Source: a virus
Virus record (IMG/VR): IMGVR_UViG_3300042560_000161
Coordinates: 1-42,429 of that record
DNA length: 42,429 nt
Strand: one strand, 5' to 3'
The notes beneath the pieces were generated by a model. The model was not told where the DNA came from. It did not search any database and saw only the letters and a program-made list of their open reading frames with translations. This document shows, one piece after another, positions 33,917-41,701 of the stretch; position 1 is the first letter of the stretch; each line of letters starts with the position of its first letter. Position numbers and translations under genes: made by a program.

Positions 33917-34893
33917 GTTTATTTGACGCACCAGATCCACGAAAAGTGGAGCTGCAAGGCACCACCCAGCAGGTGGCTCCCCAGTACCTGACGGACTATC
34001 TGACCCAACTGGCGCAGACCGGTCAGGGCCAACTTGGTCAGTCTCAAATTGCCGGACTGCCCCAGAACCTTCAGGACTTGTACTCCGGCGCTCAGGGCAC
34101 ACTGAACCGCTACCAGCCTGCCATGAACCAGTCCTTGCAGACTTTGCAGGGTGCCGCTCAAGGCATCACTGGCGCTGACATCTCCCAGTTCTACGACCCG
34201 TACCAGCAGGACGTGGTTGATGAGATGGGGCGTCAGAGCAACCTGAACACGCAGAGAAACCTCTTGCCAGCGCTCAAGGCTGCGTTTGTCGGCGGTGGCA
34301 ACCTTGGAAGTTCGCGGTATGCAAACGCGACCGGTCAGGCCCTGAGTGATGTGGAATCAAACCTGTTGGGCCAGCAGTCCAAGTTTCGCTCAGAGGGCTA
34401 CAAGAATGCCATGGATGCGGCCTTGCGTGACCGTGGCTACGACATTCAAGCCGGTCAGGGGCTGTATGGTCTCGGGCAAGCTGAGTCGCAGGCCGGGGTA
34501 CAGAACCTCAAGACGCTGGGTGATATTGGCACTCAGGAGCTGGGCTACGAGCAGTCGAGGATTGAAGCCCCACTTACCCGCGCTCAGAATGTCGCCAAGC
34601 TCCTGCAAGGCTACCAGTTCCCGATGACCGTTAACAAAACTGAAGAGCAGATCCCCGGGGCGTTTGCACCTTCTCCGTTGCAGCAGATTGCTGGCTTGGG
34701 ATCTTTGGTTAATGCTGGCATAAAAGGCGGCGCAGGCGATTCTTTATCCAATTTCTTAAAAGGAATTAATTGGAGTGGATCGACTGGAGACCTCCGAGGC
34801 GGTTCTCTTTTTGTGACCGGTGGAGAAAATTTGGGGTACAGCGAGGCTGGCGGTGCCGCAGGCAGTGACGACAACCCATTCCCAATTCTTTAA
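33913..34893 (+). CDS. Putative internal virion (ejection) protein
   Basis: The 326-residue protein has FYDPYQQDVVDEMGRQSN, AAFVGGGNLGSSRYANATGQ and GYKNAMDAALRDRGYDIQAG, a pattern I know from internal or DNA-injection proteins of podovirus-like phages. The bulk is helical and rich in Gln, Gly, Leu and Ala, with no membrane segment. The C-terminal ~50 residues are Gly/Ser-rich. It overlaps the stop of the giant gene by 4 bases and is preceded by AAAAGGAG. The assignment is family-level pattern plus context. Confidence 0.65.
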   Translation: MSLFDAPDPRKVELQGTTQQVAPQYLTDYLTQLAQTGQGQLGQSQIAGLPQNLQDLYSGAQGTLNRYQPAMNQSLQTLQGAAQGITGADISQFYDPYQQDVVDEMGRQSNLNTQRNLLPALKAAFVGGGNLGSSRYANATGQALSDVESNLLGQQSKFRSEGYKNAMDAALRDRGYDIQAGQGLYGLGQAESQAGVQNLKTLGDIGTQELGYEQSRIEAPLTRAQNVAKLLQGYQFPMTVNKTEEQIPGAFAPSPLQQIAGLGSLVNAGIKGGAGDSLSNFLKGINWSGSTGDLRGGSLFVTGGENLGYSEAGGAAGSDDNPFPIL

Positions 34894-34902
34894 GAGGACA
34901 GT

Positions 34903-36684
34903 ATGGCAACCAAATCAGCGCTTAGTTTATATGCCGATACTCCTGAAGCCGAGAAGGTAGTTCAAGAGTACAAGGACCAGCAGAAGCTGCTGATGGACTC
35001 GCTCGTCAACCGTAAGCAGTTGCTTGATCCAACGCTTTTGGCGATGGCGCAAGGCTTCCTGTCGCCGACAAAAAGCGGCTCTTTTGGTGAGTCCCTTGGC
35101 AACGTGGCTAGTGCGGTTGCTCCCGTTCAGTTGGCTGAAGAAAAGCGTGCCCAAGACATCGCAAAAATGCGGTTTGATATGGCGCAGCAGAACTTGCAGT
35201 CGTATCAAACAACACAAGGCGATAAGGTTTTTCGTGATGCACTAATCCGTAGAGGCCCACAGCCTTCCGGCCAGCCAGCCGCTACACCTGATGGTCAACC
35301 ACCTCAATTCGGAGCTGCTTCTGGTCAGCCTGTTGGTGATGCTCCTCAAGGATTGCGTTCAATCACAACCGATGACATCGCCTTGGTTGCTGCTTCACCA
35401 AACGGCATTCCTAAAGCTGATTTTCTCCTGAAGATCAAAGACAGTGAGCGAAGCAGATTCAAAACCGTGGACGGTCAAGTTATTGACATGGATGCGCCGG
35501 GTGGTCCTAAACTGTTTGCTGACTTCCGAAGTGTGAAGCAAGAGCCAACTGAGATTGTGGTGCGTGGACAGCCTTTGAATCTGAACATGACCCCCACTGA
35601 GCTGCGCGACTTCAATACGGCATTTGCGCAAGGTAAAGGCGACGAGTATTTTGATAAATACCTTAAAGGCCGCAGGACTGACATCAACCTGCCAGCCGCT
35701 GGTGGTGACCTCAAAGAGATCTCCATCCCTTTGCTTGATATGGTTATTCGCGGAACTCCGAGGCAGGCTGCAGAAATCGAAAAATTGGCAGCGGAAGCCG
35801 CGAGGATTCGCAACCCAACAGCATTGCGCATTTATGTGGATTCGATTACCAAGCCGTTGCCTATGCCTGCGGCAGCTCCGCAAGCAGCCGCAGGGCCTGC
35901 GGCAGCACCGGGCCAGCCTCCCATGCCTGCTGTAGCAGGTAGACCCCCTGCGGCTCAAGCTGCACCACAGCCTGCCGCTCAACCTGCGGCCCAACCTGAG
36001 CCAACAAGTGATCTTTCAGGCCTGCCTCTGGCTGATCAAAACAAAACGATTCTGGAGCGATTGTCGGCTGCTGATAGACCTGCTCAAGAAACCATGGCGG
36101 TTTTGATGAAGAGTGCCGGTCCAGAGACAATCGTTGCTTCAAACCAGCGATTAAAAGAACTGGTCACCATCATCAACAACAACCCCAAAGTTGTTGGATT
36201 GATGAACCAACAGGGCGTAGTTGCGGGTATCGCTGCTGCTGCACAACAAGGCCTTCAGGTTGGCAGCACCTCGGTATCTTTGCCTGTAACCACCTTTCTT
36301 GAAAAGCAAAAACTTACTCCGCAGGAGCAACAGGTTGCACGCCGGGTTGCGCAGTTGCTTGACCAAGAATTCTTCACCCGAGCCGCACTTGCAAAAAGTG
36401 CTCTTGGGCCACAAATTTCAAACACTGATGCAATTGCGATGAAGTCACCAATGGCTCGTCCTGAGGACGGTGCCGAGTTGATCAAATACTGGTCCTTGCA
36501 TGGCGTTCTTGTAAACAGGCAGAACGATGCTCTGGTGAACTCTTACAATTCTTGGCTTAATTCCACCAAAGGCAGGCAGCCGACTCGTCAGTATTGGAAT
36601 ACCGAAGGGCGTAAGATTTTGAATCAATACACGCCGTACTTTGAGAAGCTGGAAAAAGACTTTTCACCAACTGGATTGAGGTAA
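34903..36684 (+). CDS. Putative internal virion (ejection) protein
   Basis: The 593-residue protein has a helical N-terminal section (EKVVQEYKDQQKLLMDSLVN and LLAMAQGFLSPTKSGSFGES) that resembles internal virion proteins. A Gly/Pro/Gln linker follows, then a middle domain around SITTDDIALVAASPNGIPKA. A long Pro/Ala/Gln linker spans residues ~325-370 (AAAPQAAAGPAAAPGQPP...). The C-terminal helical domain includes QQVARRVAQLLDQEFFTRAA. Gene position, linkers and lack of enzymatic motifs fit a protein threaded through the portal at infection. The function is inferred. GAGGACAG lies before the ATG. Confidence 0.6.
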   Translation: MATKSALSLYADTPEAEKVVQEYKDQQKLLMDSLVNRKQLLDPTLLAMAQGFLSPTKSGSFGESLGNVASAVAPVQLAEEKRAQDIAKMRFDMAQQNLQSYQTTQGDKVFRDALIRRGPQPSGQPAATPDGQPPQFGAASGQPVGDAPQGLRSITTDDIALVAASPNGIPKADFLLKIKDSERSRFKTVDGQVIDMDAPGGPKLFADFRSVKQEPTEIVVRGQPLNLNMTPTELRDFNTAFAQGKGDEYFDKYLKGRRTDINLPAAGGDLKEISIPLLDMVIRGTPRQAAEIEKLAAEAARIRNPTALRIYVDSITKPLPMPAAAPQAAAGPAAAPGQPPMPAVAGRPPAAQAAPQPAAQPAAQPEPTSDLSGLPLADQNKTILERLSAADRPAQETMAVLMKSAGPETIVASNQRLKELVTIINNNPKVVGLMNQQGVVAGIAAAAQQGLQVGSTSVSLPVTTFLEKQKLTPQEQQVARRVAQLLDQEFFTRAALAKSALGPQISNTDAIAMKSPMARPEDGAELIKYWSLHGVLVNRQNDALVNSYNSWLNSTKGRQPTRQYWNTEGRKILNQYTPYFEKLEKDFSPTGLR

Positions 36685-36686
36685 TC

Positions 36687-37925
36687 ATGTCAAAAGAAGA
36701 AACCAGCCTTGAAGACTTGGACCCAATTTTCAAGCAGGCCTACATCCAAAAAGAAAAAGAAGAGGCCGCCGCCAAGAAGCCTGACGCCAAGGGAGATGAC
36801 AAAAAATCATTGACTGAAAGGGCCACGAAAGAATATCAAAGGGCCAAGCAAGAATCAAACATTCCCGAAGCGGACAGGTATTTGCTTGACCTGCTGGGCG
36901 CATATGGCGGCAAGAAGGCCGCAGGGATGCTTGATGCTGGTGTGCGCAGAATGCCAGAGCCTTCAGCCTCTACGATGCGCGGCGTTGGCTTCAATACGGC
37001 TGGCCTTGGCCCAGCAAACGCTCTAAGAATGCCTCCAATGGCTGCTGGAGCACCTCCTCCTGCCCCGATGGGGGGTATGCCCATGCCTGTCGCTGGAGGC
37101 CCCGCTGGCCCAGTTGGCGGCCCTGCAAGCGCACTTCCACAAAAGAGTGGGTCTGGCGTATTCAACTACGGCAAGGCGTTTGACCTGACCGACATTGAGG
37201 CCGGTCAAGCCTTGGACATGACCAAGAAGCCGGGTGGGGTTCATGACCTGACTTCGCAACGCCGTGATGCCTTGCAAACGATCCAGCAGATGGGTGGTGG
37301 CTATTCAGAGAACCCCCGTTACGGCGGACTCATGACGCCAGACAGAAGTGTTGGCAGTGGCCCAAGGGCTTCTTTTGTCCAGCAGCCTGCCATACCTCCA
37401 AATCCTGACTTGCCCGGTGGCCGTCAGCCGGGTCTGGCGCAGATCCCAACGCCTCAACCAGTTTCGACTACACCTCCTGCGCCTCCAAGGCCCAGCCCAC
37501 TGTCTCAGGCCGCAGGCGTGCTTAAGCAAGGCGCTGGCGCTGTCTTGAATGCTCCCGGGGTGTCTGGTGCTCTGGGCGGCTTGGGGATGGCTGAGTCTGG
37601 TCAGGAATTCATGAAGCGTCAGGCGGCTGGCGACGTGCCCGGTCAGTTCATGGCTGGCATGGGCGTCGCTGGTGGCGCTCTGGCTATGGTTCCAAACCCG
37701 ATGGCTAAGGCTCTTGGCGCTGCTCTTGCGACTGCATCGCCTTTGTCGCTGTACCTGCGCGACAAGATTGGTGCGCTTTCAGATGCGCCGGAGTTGACTG
37801 AGCAAGATAGGATGATTAATTCACGTCCAGCGTTTGGCATGTACCCCCAAATGCCTCGACCGCAATTGCGGCCAAGAACCTTTGCACCGGGTGAGAACAT
37901 GCCCCCGGTCGAGTCCTACCGATGA
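36687..37925 (+). CDS. Putative internal virion protein, Gly/Pro/Ala-rich
   Basis: The 412-residue product opens with a charged helix (FKQAYIQKEKEEAAAKKPDA). It then becomes Gly/Pro/Met-rich with low complexity (APPPAPMGGMPMPVAGG). Its last third contains Ala/Gly-rich, possibly membrane-active segments (GQFMAGMGVAGGALAMVPNP, then MAKALGAALATASPLSLYLR). It ends in a Pro/Arg-rich tail. It is the last gene of the late strand and is followed by a strong terminator. No family is recognised; virion membership is inferred from its two neighbours and from composition. Confidence 0.6.
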   Translation: MSKEETSLEDLDPIFKQAYIQKEKEEAAAKKPDAKGDDKKSLTERATKEYQRAKQESNIPEADRYLLDLLGAYGGKKAAGMLDAGVRRMPEPSASTMRGVGFNTAGLGPANALRMPPMAAGAPPPAPMGGMPMPVAGGPAGPVGGPASALPQKSGSGVFNYGKAFDLTDIEAGQALDMTKKPGGVHDLTSQRRDALQTIQQMGGGYSENPRYGGLMTPDRSVGSGPRASFVQQPAIPPNPDLPGGRQPGLAQIPTPQPVSTTPPAPPRPSPLSQAAGVLKQGAGAVLNAPGVSGALGGLGMAESGQEFMKRQAAGDVPGQFMAGMGVAGGALAMVPNPMAKALGAALATASPLSLYLRDKIGALSDAPELTEQDRMINSRPAFGMYPQMPRPQLRPRTFAPGENMPPVESYR

Positions 37926-37946
37926 TCTCGTTGCCATGAGAACTTG

Positions 37947-37970
37947 GCCCCCATCACTGGGGGCTTTTTT
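37947..37970 (+). terminator. Rho-independent terminator ending the late operon
   Basis: A 7-bp stem (GCCCCCA paired with TGGGGGC) with a TCAC loop is followed by TTTTTT. The T-run is on the plus-strand side only, so it stops rightward late transcription. There is no matching A-run to its left, so it is a weaker stop for the converging minus-strand genes. It overlaps the last bases of the minus-strand gene by 2 nucleotides. Confidence 0.9.
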
Positions 37971-38208
37971 ATAGCTCTCCGCGCTTTTCTTCCAGCTTGT
38001 CGCCGACAAACCGGTTGAGGCTGCGCACGAAGTCAACGCACATGGCTCGTTCTGCTTGAACGATCTTGGGCATCGCCTCCATGATGAAGCCTGTAGCGAT
38101 CTTCTCCAAATCCTCGGGCGAGAATTCGTGGATCTCGTCGAGGTAGACAGCAATCTTGCTGAGGAATGTTTTGACAACCTCTTCTTTAGACAGATACGGG
38201 TTGTTCAT
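37969..38208 (-). CDS. Small helical conserved phage protein
   Basis: A 79-residue protein made of several helices: NPYLSKEEVVKTFLSKIAVY, SPEDLEKIATGFIMEAMPKI and VDFVRSLNRFVGDKLEEKRG. It is acidic in the middle and basic at the end and has no known motif. It is the last gene of the minus-strand unit and overlaps the start-side neighbour by 23 bases, which suggests coupled translation. I do not recognise the family. Confidence 0.6.
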   Translation of the reverse strand: MNNPYLSKEEVVKTFLSKIAVYLDEIHEFSPEDLEKIATGFIMEAMPKIVQAERAMCVDFVRSLNRFVGDKLEEKRGEL

Positions 38209-38434
38209 TCTTGGTCTTTGGTTTGTTTTTGGTAATGCGTCCGGGTTGCTTTTTTGGCGTGCCGTCCAACTTGTAGCCCCAAGGCGCTTCTTCTGTTCTG
38301 AAGATAACCTTGGGCGAAGACTTTTGCTTGGATGCCCTGAAGGCGTTGAACTCTTTGATCAAGGCTGACATTTCAGCTTGAAGCGTGCGAATTGAAATCC
38401 GCATATCTTCTTTTTCGTGGTTTGAGATAAACAT
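38186..38434 (-). CDS. Small basic protein with AT-hook-like PWGYK..GTPKK.PGR motif
   Basis: The 82-residue protein has a helical first half (IRTLQAEMSALIKEFNAFRA) and a basic second half with APWGYKLDGTPKKQPGRITK. The Gly-Arg flanked by Pro and Lys resembles an AT-hook minor-groove binder. I have seen this PWGYKxDGTPKKxPGR module at the C-terminus of small phage proteins. AAGGAC lies before the ATG. DNA binding, perhaps regulatory, is a reasonable inference. Confidence 0.6.
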   Translation of the reverse strand: MFISNHEKEDMRISIRTLQAEMSALIKEFNAFRASKQKSSPKVIFRTEEAPWGYKLDGTPKKQPGRITKNKPKTKNEQPVSV

Positions 38435-38443
38435 GATGCGTCC

Positions 38444-38593
38444 TTATTTAAACCACAGCCACATGCCATGGATGATGCCAATCGGGAAGAGCAGTGCTCC
38501 AGCAATGAGAAACCCCCACAGGTCCTCACTGAAGCAAGTAAAGATGTGATTGAACCAAGCCGCGAGGCAGGTTAAGCCAATGATCCAGCCCAT
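38444..38593 (-). CDS. Small two-TM membrane protein
   Basis: A 49-residue protein with two hydrophobic helices, MGWIIGLTCLAAWFNHIFTC and WGFLIAGALLFPIGIIHGMW. A longer frame exists, but AAGGAG 7 bases before this ATG fixes the start, and residues upstream of it look non-coding. The FPIGIIHG motif is familiar from small phage membrane proteins whose function is unknown. It sits in the early-type strand, so it is more likely a host-membrane modulator than a holin; that is inference. Confidence 0.65.
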   Translation of the reverse strand: MGWIIGLTCLAAWFNHIFTCFSEDLWGFLIAGALLFPIGIIHGMWLWFK

Positions 38594-38603
38594 GGGGTGC
38601 TCC

Positions 38604-38819
38604 TTAAACTTCCATCTCTTGCTGAACGGTGTCTTTGTAGACCTCAATCTCCTTGCCCTGCTGGGCCGCTGCAAAGGCGTCCTCAGGGGTTGCCTTGCGC
38701 ACGCTGAAGGTGCTGCCAGCAACGTGGCTCAGGGCCTGCTGTGGGTTCTGTGACTTGACCAGACGTGTGTTGTTAAATGCGTCTGTCACGATGTAAATGC
38801 GAAATGCTGCTGTTGCCAT
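38604..38819 (-). CDS. Small conserved phage protein (RIYIVTDAFNNTRLV)
   Basis: A 71-residue protein with a RIYIVTDAFNNTRLVKSQNP start and QQALSHVAGSTFSVRKATPE, then AFAAAQQGKEIEVY. It is a well-conserved small family in phages with this kind of replication module; the alpha/beta pattern resembles a small modulator fold. AAGGAT lies about 8 bases before the ATG. No biochemical function is known to me. Confidence 0.7.
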   Translation of the reverse strand: MATAAFRIYIVTDAFNNTRLVKSQNPQQALSHVAGSTFSVRKATPEDAFAAAQQGKEIEVYKDTVQQEMEV

Positions 38820-38829
38820 GATGAGATCC

Positions 38830-39318
38830 TTAGAGTTGAGTTGCTGGGTTGTGTGTGTGAAGTTTTTGTGCGGCCTTCACATACGCCGCTCCGGCTTCTT
38901 CTTTTGTTTTGAAAAAGCCAAGATAGGTTTTTTGGCCGTTATGACCAATTTGCGCAGAGAAACCATTCCTTATCCTCGAAACGCCTTTGACGCCCGTCCC
39001 GTTTCTGTTTGGTTTTCTGTTTTGTTGATTCTGATTTTGGGTGACTATGCGAAGGTTTGAGATTTTGTTGTCAAGCCTGTTGCCGTTGATGTGGTCAATC
39101 TGATCTGAGGGCCATTCGCCGTAAACGTACAACCAAGCAATTCGGTGGCCTTTGTAGAGAGCGCCGTCAATGCAAATTGACCAGTAACCATCAGAGCCAA
39201 CGCACCCAGCTTTTTTGTCTTTTCTTGTACCTTGGCGCGGAACTTTCCAGTGGAAATCACCGGACTCTTCGTTGAAGGACAATAAAAATCTGACGCGAGT
39301 AGAATCAACTTTGTTCAT
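38830..39318 (-). CDS. HNH homing endonuclease with AP2 DNA-binding domain
   Basis: The 162-residue protein has an HNH_3-type core: GHRIAWLYVYG (His58), then DQIDHINGNRLDNKISNLR (Asp75-His76, Asn79). After QNQQNR comes an AP2 domain (GVKGVSRIRNGFSAQIGHNG, YLGFFKTKEEAGAAYVKAA). I chose the ATG with AAGG about 8 bases upstream; a longer frame reaching past 39500 overlaps the exonuclease gene and is not supported. It is a free-standing homing endonuclease and is closely related in layout to the one at 40162-40638. Confidence 0.9.
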   Translation of the reverse strand: MNKVDSTRVRFLLSFNEESGDFHWKVPRQGTRKDKKAGCVGSDGYWSICIDGALYKGHRIAWLYVYGEWPSDQIDHINGNRLDNKISNLRIVTQNQNQQNRKPNRNGTGVKGVSRIRNGFSAQIGHNGQKTYLGFFKTKEEAGAAYVKAAQKLHTHNPATQL

Positions 39319-39353
39319 GTCGTTGCACCTTAATTGCAAGATGTGGGAAGTGG

Positions 39354-39379
39354 CTATGTGGGGCGGCAACCCCACATAG
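39354..39379. promoter_or_regulatory. Perfect 10-bp hairpin between nuclease genes
   Basis: CTATGTGGGG and CCCCACATAG pair perfectly around a 6-base loop, in the 76-base gap between the PD-(D/E)XK nuclease stop and the downstream HNH-AP2 start. There is no T-run on either side, so it is not a standard terminator. It could be an mRNA 3'-end structure, a protein-binding palindrome or a site related to the insertion of the homing gene. Confidence 0.7.
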
Positions 39380-39394
39380 TTGCGCAATCTTACA

Positions 39395-40159
39395 TTACAG
39401 GCCGCTCTTTGCATAGTAAAACGTCTTGAGTGCGTCGAACATTGCCCAGCCACGGACAAGCTCTTCTTGGGTCCACTCTTTGACGACAACCAGCCCCGGC
39501 TCTGTGACCGAGACAAAGATGTTTGCGCAACGGGCGTTGGGTTTTTTCAAACCTGTTCTGTATGCGCTCAACTGCATACACTGTTCATCAAATCCAGCGA
39601 CTTTTTCCAATGTGTCCGATGTGAACTCCTTGGTTTTGAAGTCAACCACCACGCCTTCACCGTCCATGCTGTGCAGGTCAATCTTTCCGGCGAAGGTATC
39701 GGTCGCAAACGACTTCTCAACAGCCCACATGAGGTTGCCAAACGTGTCGTTGACAGCTTTGTAGACCGGCTCAAGGTAGGGCAGGTCGTTGGCGTTGATC
39801 TGGCCGTCAAAAAACTGCTCAATGGCCGTGTGGATCTGAGTGCCCCGCTCCGCTGCCTTGCGTGCATGCTCCTTGGAGTCCGCTTGGATTCGCTTGATGA
39901 ACGATTCTTCGCCCTCTCCTTCGGCCCGGGGTAGGGTCAGAGCGGCCAGCATCATCTGATTGAGCTTCCAAGCCTCTAAACCGGGGCTTGCAGCGGATTT
40001 CATGATGGTGGTGACCGAGGGTAGCAGCCCCATCTTTTTGGCGTCCCTGAGGGTCGTAGAGCGCTGCTCACCGTTTTTTGCGGTGACGGTGTACATGGGT
40101 GCGCCGTCTTTGGCGTACCAGTGTCCGCCCTCTTGGGCTAAAGGTTTTGCAGCAATCAT
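39395..40159 (-). CDS. RecB/Cas4-like PD-(D/E)XK exonuclease
   Basis: The 254-residue protein has the marks of the PD-(D/E)XK superfamily. RGTQIHTAIEQFF (His110) is like the RecB-family GTxxHxxxE block. AGKID carries the first metal-binding acid (Asp161). VVVDFKTK carries Asp173 and Lys175, and QLSAYR is the QxxxY motif (Gln196-Tyr200). Such phage proteins degrade DNA ends for recombination or host DNA breakdown. The start was set at the ATG with AAGGAC upstream. The SSB-like gene in the same operon supports a recombination role. It lies 2 bases after an HNH-AP2 gene. Confidence 0.85.
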   Translation of the reverse strand: MIAAKPLAQEGGHWYAKDGAPMYTVTAKNGEQRSTTLRDAKKMGLLPSVTTIMKSAASPGLEAWKLNQMMLAALTLPRAEGEGEESFIKRIQADSKEHARKAAERGTQIHTAIEQFFDGQINANDLPYLEPVYKAVNDTFGNLMWAVEKSFATDTFAGKIDLHSMDGEGVVVDFKTKEFTSDTLEKVAGFDEQCMQLSAYRTGLKKPNARCANIFVSVTEPGLVVVKEWTQEELVRGWAMFDALKTFYYAKSGL

Positions 40160-40161
40160 AT

Positions 40162-40638
40162 TTATTGTGTCCTTACAAAATTTGGTTCGTACTCTTTTGC
40201 TGCCTCGCAATACGCCTTGTGAGCCTTTTTGGGGTCATCAAAGTACCCCAAGAAAAGTCGTTTGCCGTTTATTGCAATTCGCGCCGAGTATCTGCTCTCT
40301 GTCTTCACCCACGTCACGCCTTTAAATCCGGAGGTGTTCCTTTTGTGCTTCCCGCGATTCAAGTTGTTCTGTGAGTACGTTGCTGGCCTCAGGTTTTCTA
40401 TCTTGTTGTTCGCTGGATCGCCGTCTATGTGATCAAGGTACTCTGGAAGGTATCCGTGATGCATCATGAAAACGATCCTGTGAACAAGATAAGGCTTGCG
40501 ATTGATCAAAGTCTTGATGTGACCACTTGGATTTCGTGTGCCAGCTTCAGATCCTTTTTTCATGCAACCCTCTGTTTTTTTGTAGAACAGTTTCCCGTCC
40601 CGATACTCAAACCTGTCTATGAAATCTTGTTGCGTCAT
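40162..40638 (-). CDS. HNH homing endonuclease with AP2 domain (second copy)
   Basis: The 158-residue protein has VHRIVFMMHHGYLPEYLDHI (His53, Asp69-His70), GDPANNKIENLR, then an AP2 domain (GFKGVTWVKTESRYSARIAI, LFLGYFDDPKKAHKAYCEAA). The start has GGAG 6-7 bases upstream; a longer frame adds only ten residues without a ribosome site. Its order of motifs is the same as in 38830-39318, but sequence identity is modest, so the two are not recent duplicates. The 60 bases upstream contain no convincing promoter. Confidence 0.9.
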   Translation of the reverse strand: MTQQDFIDRFEYRDGKLFYKKTEGCMKKGSEAGTRNPSGHIKTLINRKPYLVHRIVFMMHHGYLPEYLDHIDGDPANNKIENLRPATYSQNNLNRGKHKRNTSGFKGVTWVKTESRYSARIAINGKRLFLGYFDDPKKAHKAYCEAAKEYEPNFVRTQ

Positions 40639-40698
40639 GGCGATCTCCAAAGATGAACAAGATCTCATTGTATATCTATGATTGGTATGTTTGTGCGA

Positions 40699-41022
40699 TC
40701 ATTTTTTCTTCCAGAGGACTTTGGGTGACCCGTTGGATGACTTGGCAGCGCCAAACCCAGCGGAGGTGACAACGCCAGCACGCTGGCATTTCTTGGCTAC
40801 GTGACCCCAAGCCCTGCCGTCAGGCGGGGATGAGAGGCCGCGAGACTCAGCAAACTGCCGAGCCTCTTCCGTGAGGAATGGAGACGGTGTAATTTTTGCA
40901 AACGTAGCAAACAAGGCCACCGCCTTATCGGTCCATTCATCAATCTCACGGTCTGCACGAGCAGCCGCTGCTTTCGCTGCGGCGTGCCCCTTCTCAGATG
41001 CGCTGAAAAGATCTTGTTTCAT
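40699..41022 (-). CDS. Winged-helix-like small phage protein
   Basis: The 107-residue protein has an Ala/Lys-rich helical start, then FLTEEARQFAESRGLSSPPD, RAWGHVAKKCQRAGVVTSAG and a final GSPKVLWKKK. The TEE..FA...GL..PPD.RAWG...K...RAG pattern is one I know in phage replication-region proteins and looks like a winged helix with a recognition helix and a short wing. It lies 2 bases after the SSB-like gene. A DNA-binding role in replication is inferred. Confidence 0.65.
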   Translation of the reverse strand: MKQDLFSASEKGHAAAKAAAARADREIDEWTDKAVALFATFAKITPSPFLTEEARQFAESRGLSSPPDGRAWGHVAKKCQRAGVVTSAGFGAAKSSNGSPKVLWKKK

Positions 41023-41024
41023 GG

Positions 41025-41675
41025 TCAGAACGGGATGTCATCCATGTCATCAAACCCGCTTGGAGCTGGCTTGCCAGCGGCTTGGGGGGCCGCACGGTTC
41101 TTCAGAGCCTTGAACTCAGGAGACGCCTCAATCTTGGCCTTGAGGCCCTTGCTGAAGGTCTCAAACATATCCCAGTCAGGCTCTGCCAAGCGAAACATCT
41201 GAAGCTCGTTGACGCCCTGCGGAAGACCAGACTTCTTGATGATGCCCGGGACTGGCGTTATGCCTGCCACGTTCGCATAGATCTTGTTGTTCTTGCCTTC
41301 GGCATGGATGACGTTCAGCATGCACCACTGCCCCAAAATGTTCTTTAGGTCGAAGCGGTTGGCCTCTGCGTCCGTCCACGGAGTGCCGCGCCAGCCTTGC
41401 AGGTCTTTGCGCAGGTTGGCGTTCTCGGACCAGCTCAAGGTGTAGTTCTTGAACATCGCCAGAGGTTCACCTTCATCGGTGAGCAGCGGAGTGCCATCGT
41501 CCTCTTCGCCATGGATCTCCCAGCCCACCATGACCTTGCGCAGAAACTTCTGCTGGCCCTGCCACTCGGTGGCCTGTGTACCTACGTCAACGATGCGGTA
41601 GCACCGGGCAAGATGGCTGCCCGGGGGGACCATCTTGAACTCTTTATTTCCTGTGCTCTCAACAAAAAAACTCAT
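41025..41675 (-). CDS. Phage ssDNA-binding-like protein with acidic tail
   Basis: The 216-residue protein opens MSFFVESTGNKEFKMVPPGS and has ARCYRIVDVGTQATEWQGQQ, VMVGWEIHGE, KNYTLSWSENANLRKDLQGW and FDLKNILGQWCMLNVIHAEG. This is a beta-rich body I recognise from replication-region proteins of many phages. It ends in a Pro/Ala linker and FDDMDDIPF, which mirrors the acidic DDDIPF tip of bacterial SSB used to recruit partners. GGAG sits 6 bases before the chosen ATG; an upstream TTG overlaps that site. Position with an exonuclease supports ssDNA binding. I have seen similar proteins labelled as phage replication initiation proteins, an alternative name. Confidence 0.75.
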   Translation of the reverse strand: MSFFVESTGNKEFKMVPPGSHLARCYRIVDVGTQATEWQGQQKFLRKVMVGWEIHGEEDDGTPLLTDEGEPLAMFKNYTLSWSENANLRKDLQGWRGTPWTDAEANRFDLKNILGQWCMLNVIHAEGKNNKIYANVAGITPVPGIIKKSGLPQGVNELQMFRLAEPDWDMFETFSKGLKAKIEASPEFKALKNRAAPQAAGKPAPSGFDDMDDIPF

Positions 41676-41701
41676 GTCATTCTCCAAAAATTAAATTACT
41701 T

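Noticed and set aside
38594-38722. A longer start for the small two-TM protein
   Set aside because: The extra residues are Arg/Pro-rich and overlap the gene at 38604-38819; an AAGGAG site fixes the shorter start.
39319-39516. A longer start for the HNH-AP2 gene
   Set aside because: It would run into the exonuclease coding region and through the hairpin; the ATG at 39318 has its own ribosome site.
39380-39934. A long plus-strand frame over the exonuclease gene
   Set aside because: The minus-strand frame has clear nuclease motifs; the plus-strand product has no recognisable features and opposes its neighbours.
40639-40698. A possible promoter upstream of the second HNH-AP2 gene
   Set aside because: TATACA or TACAAT could be a -10, but the -35 at 17 bases matches only two or three of six positions.
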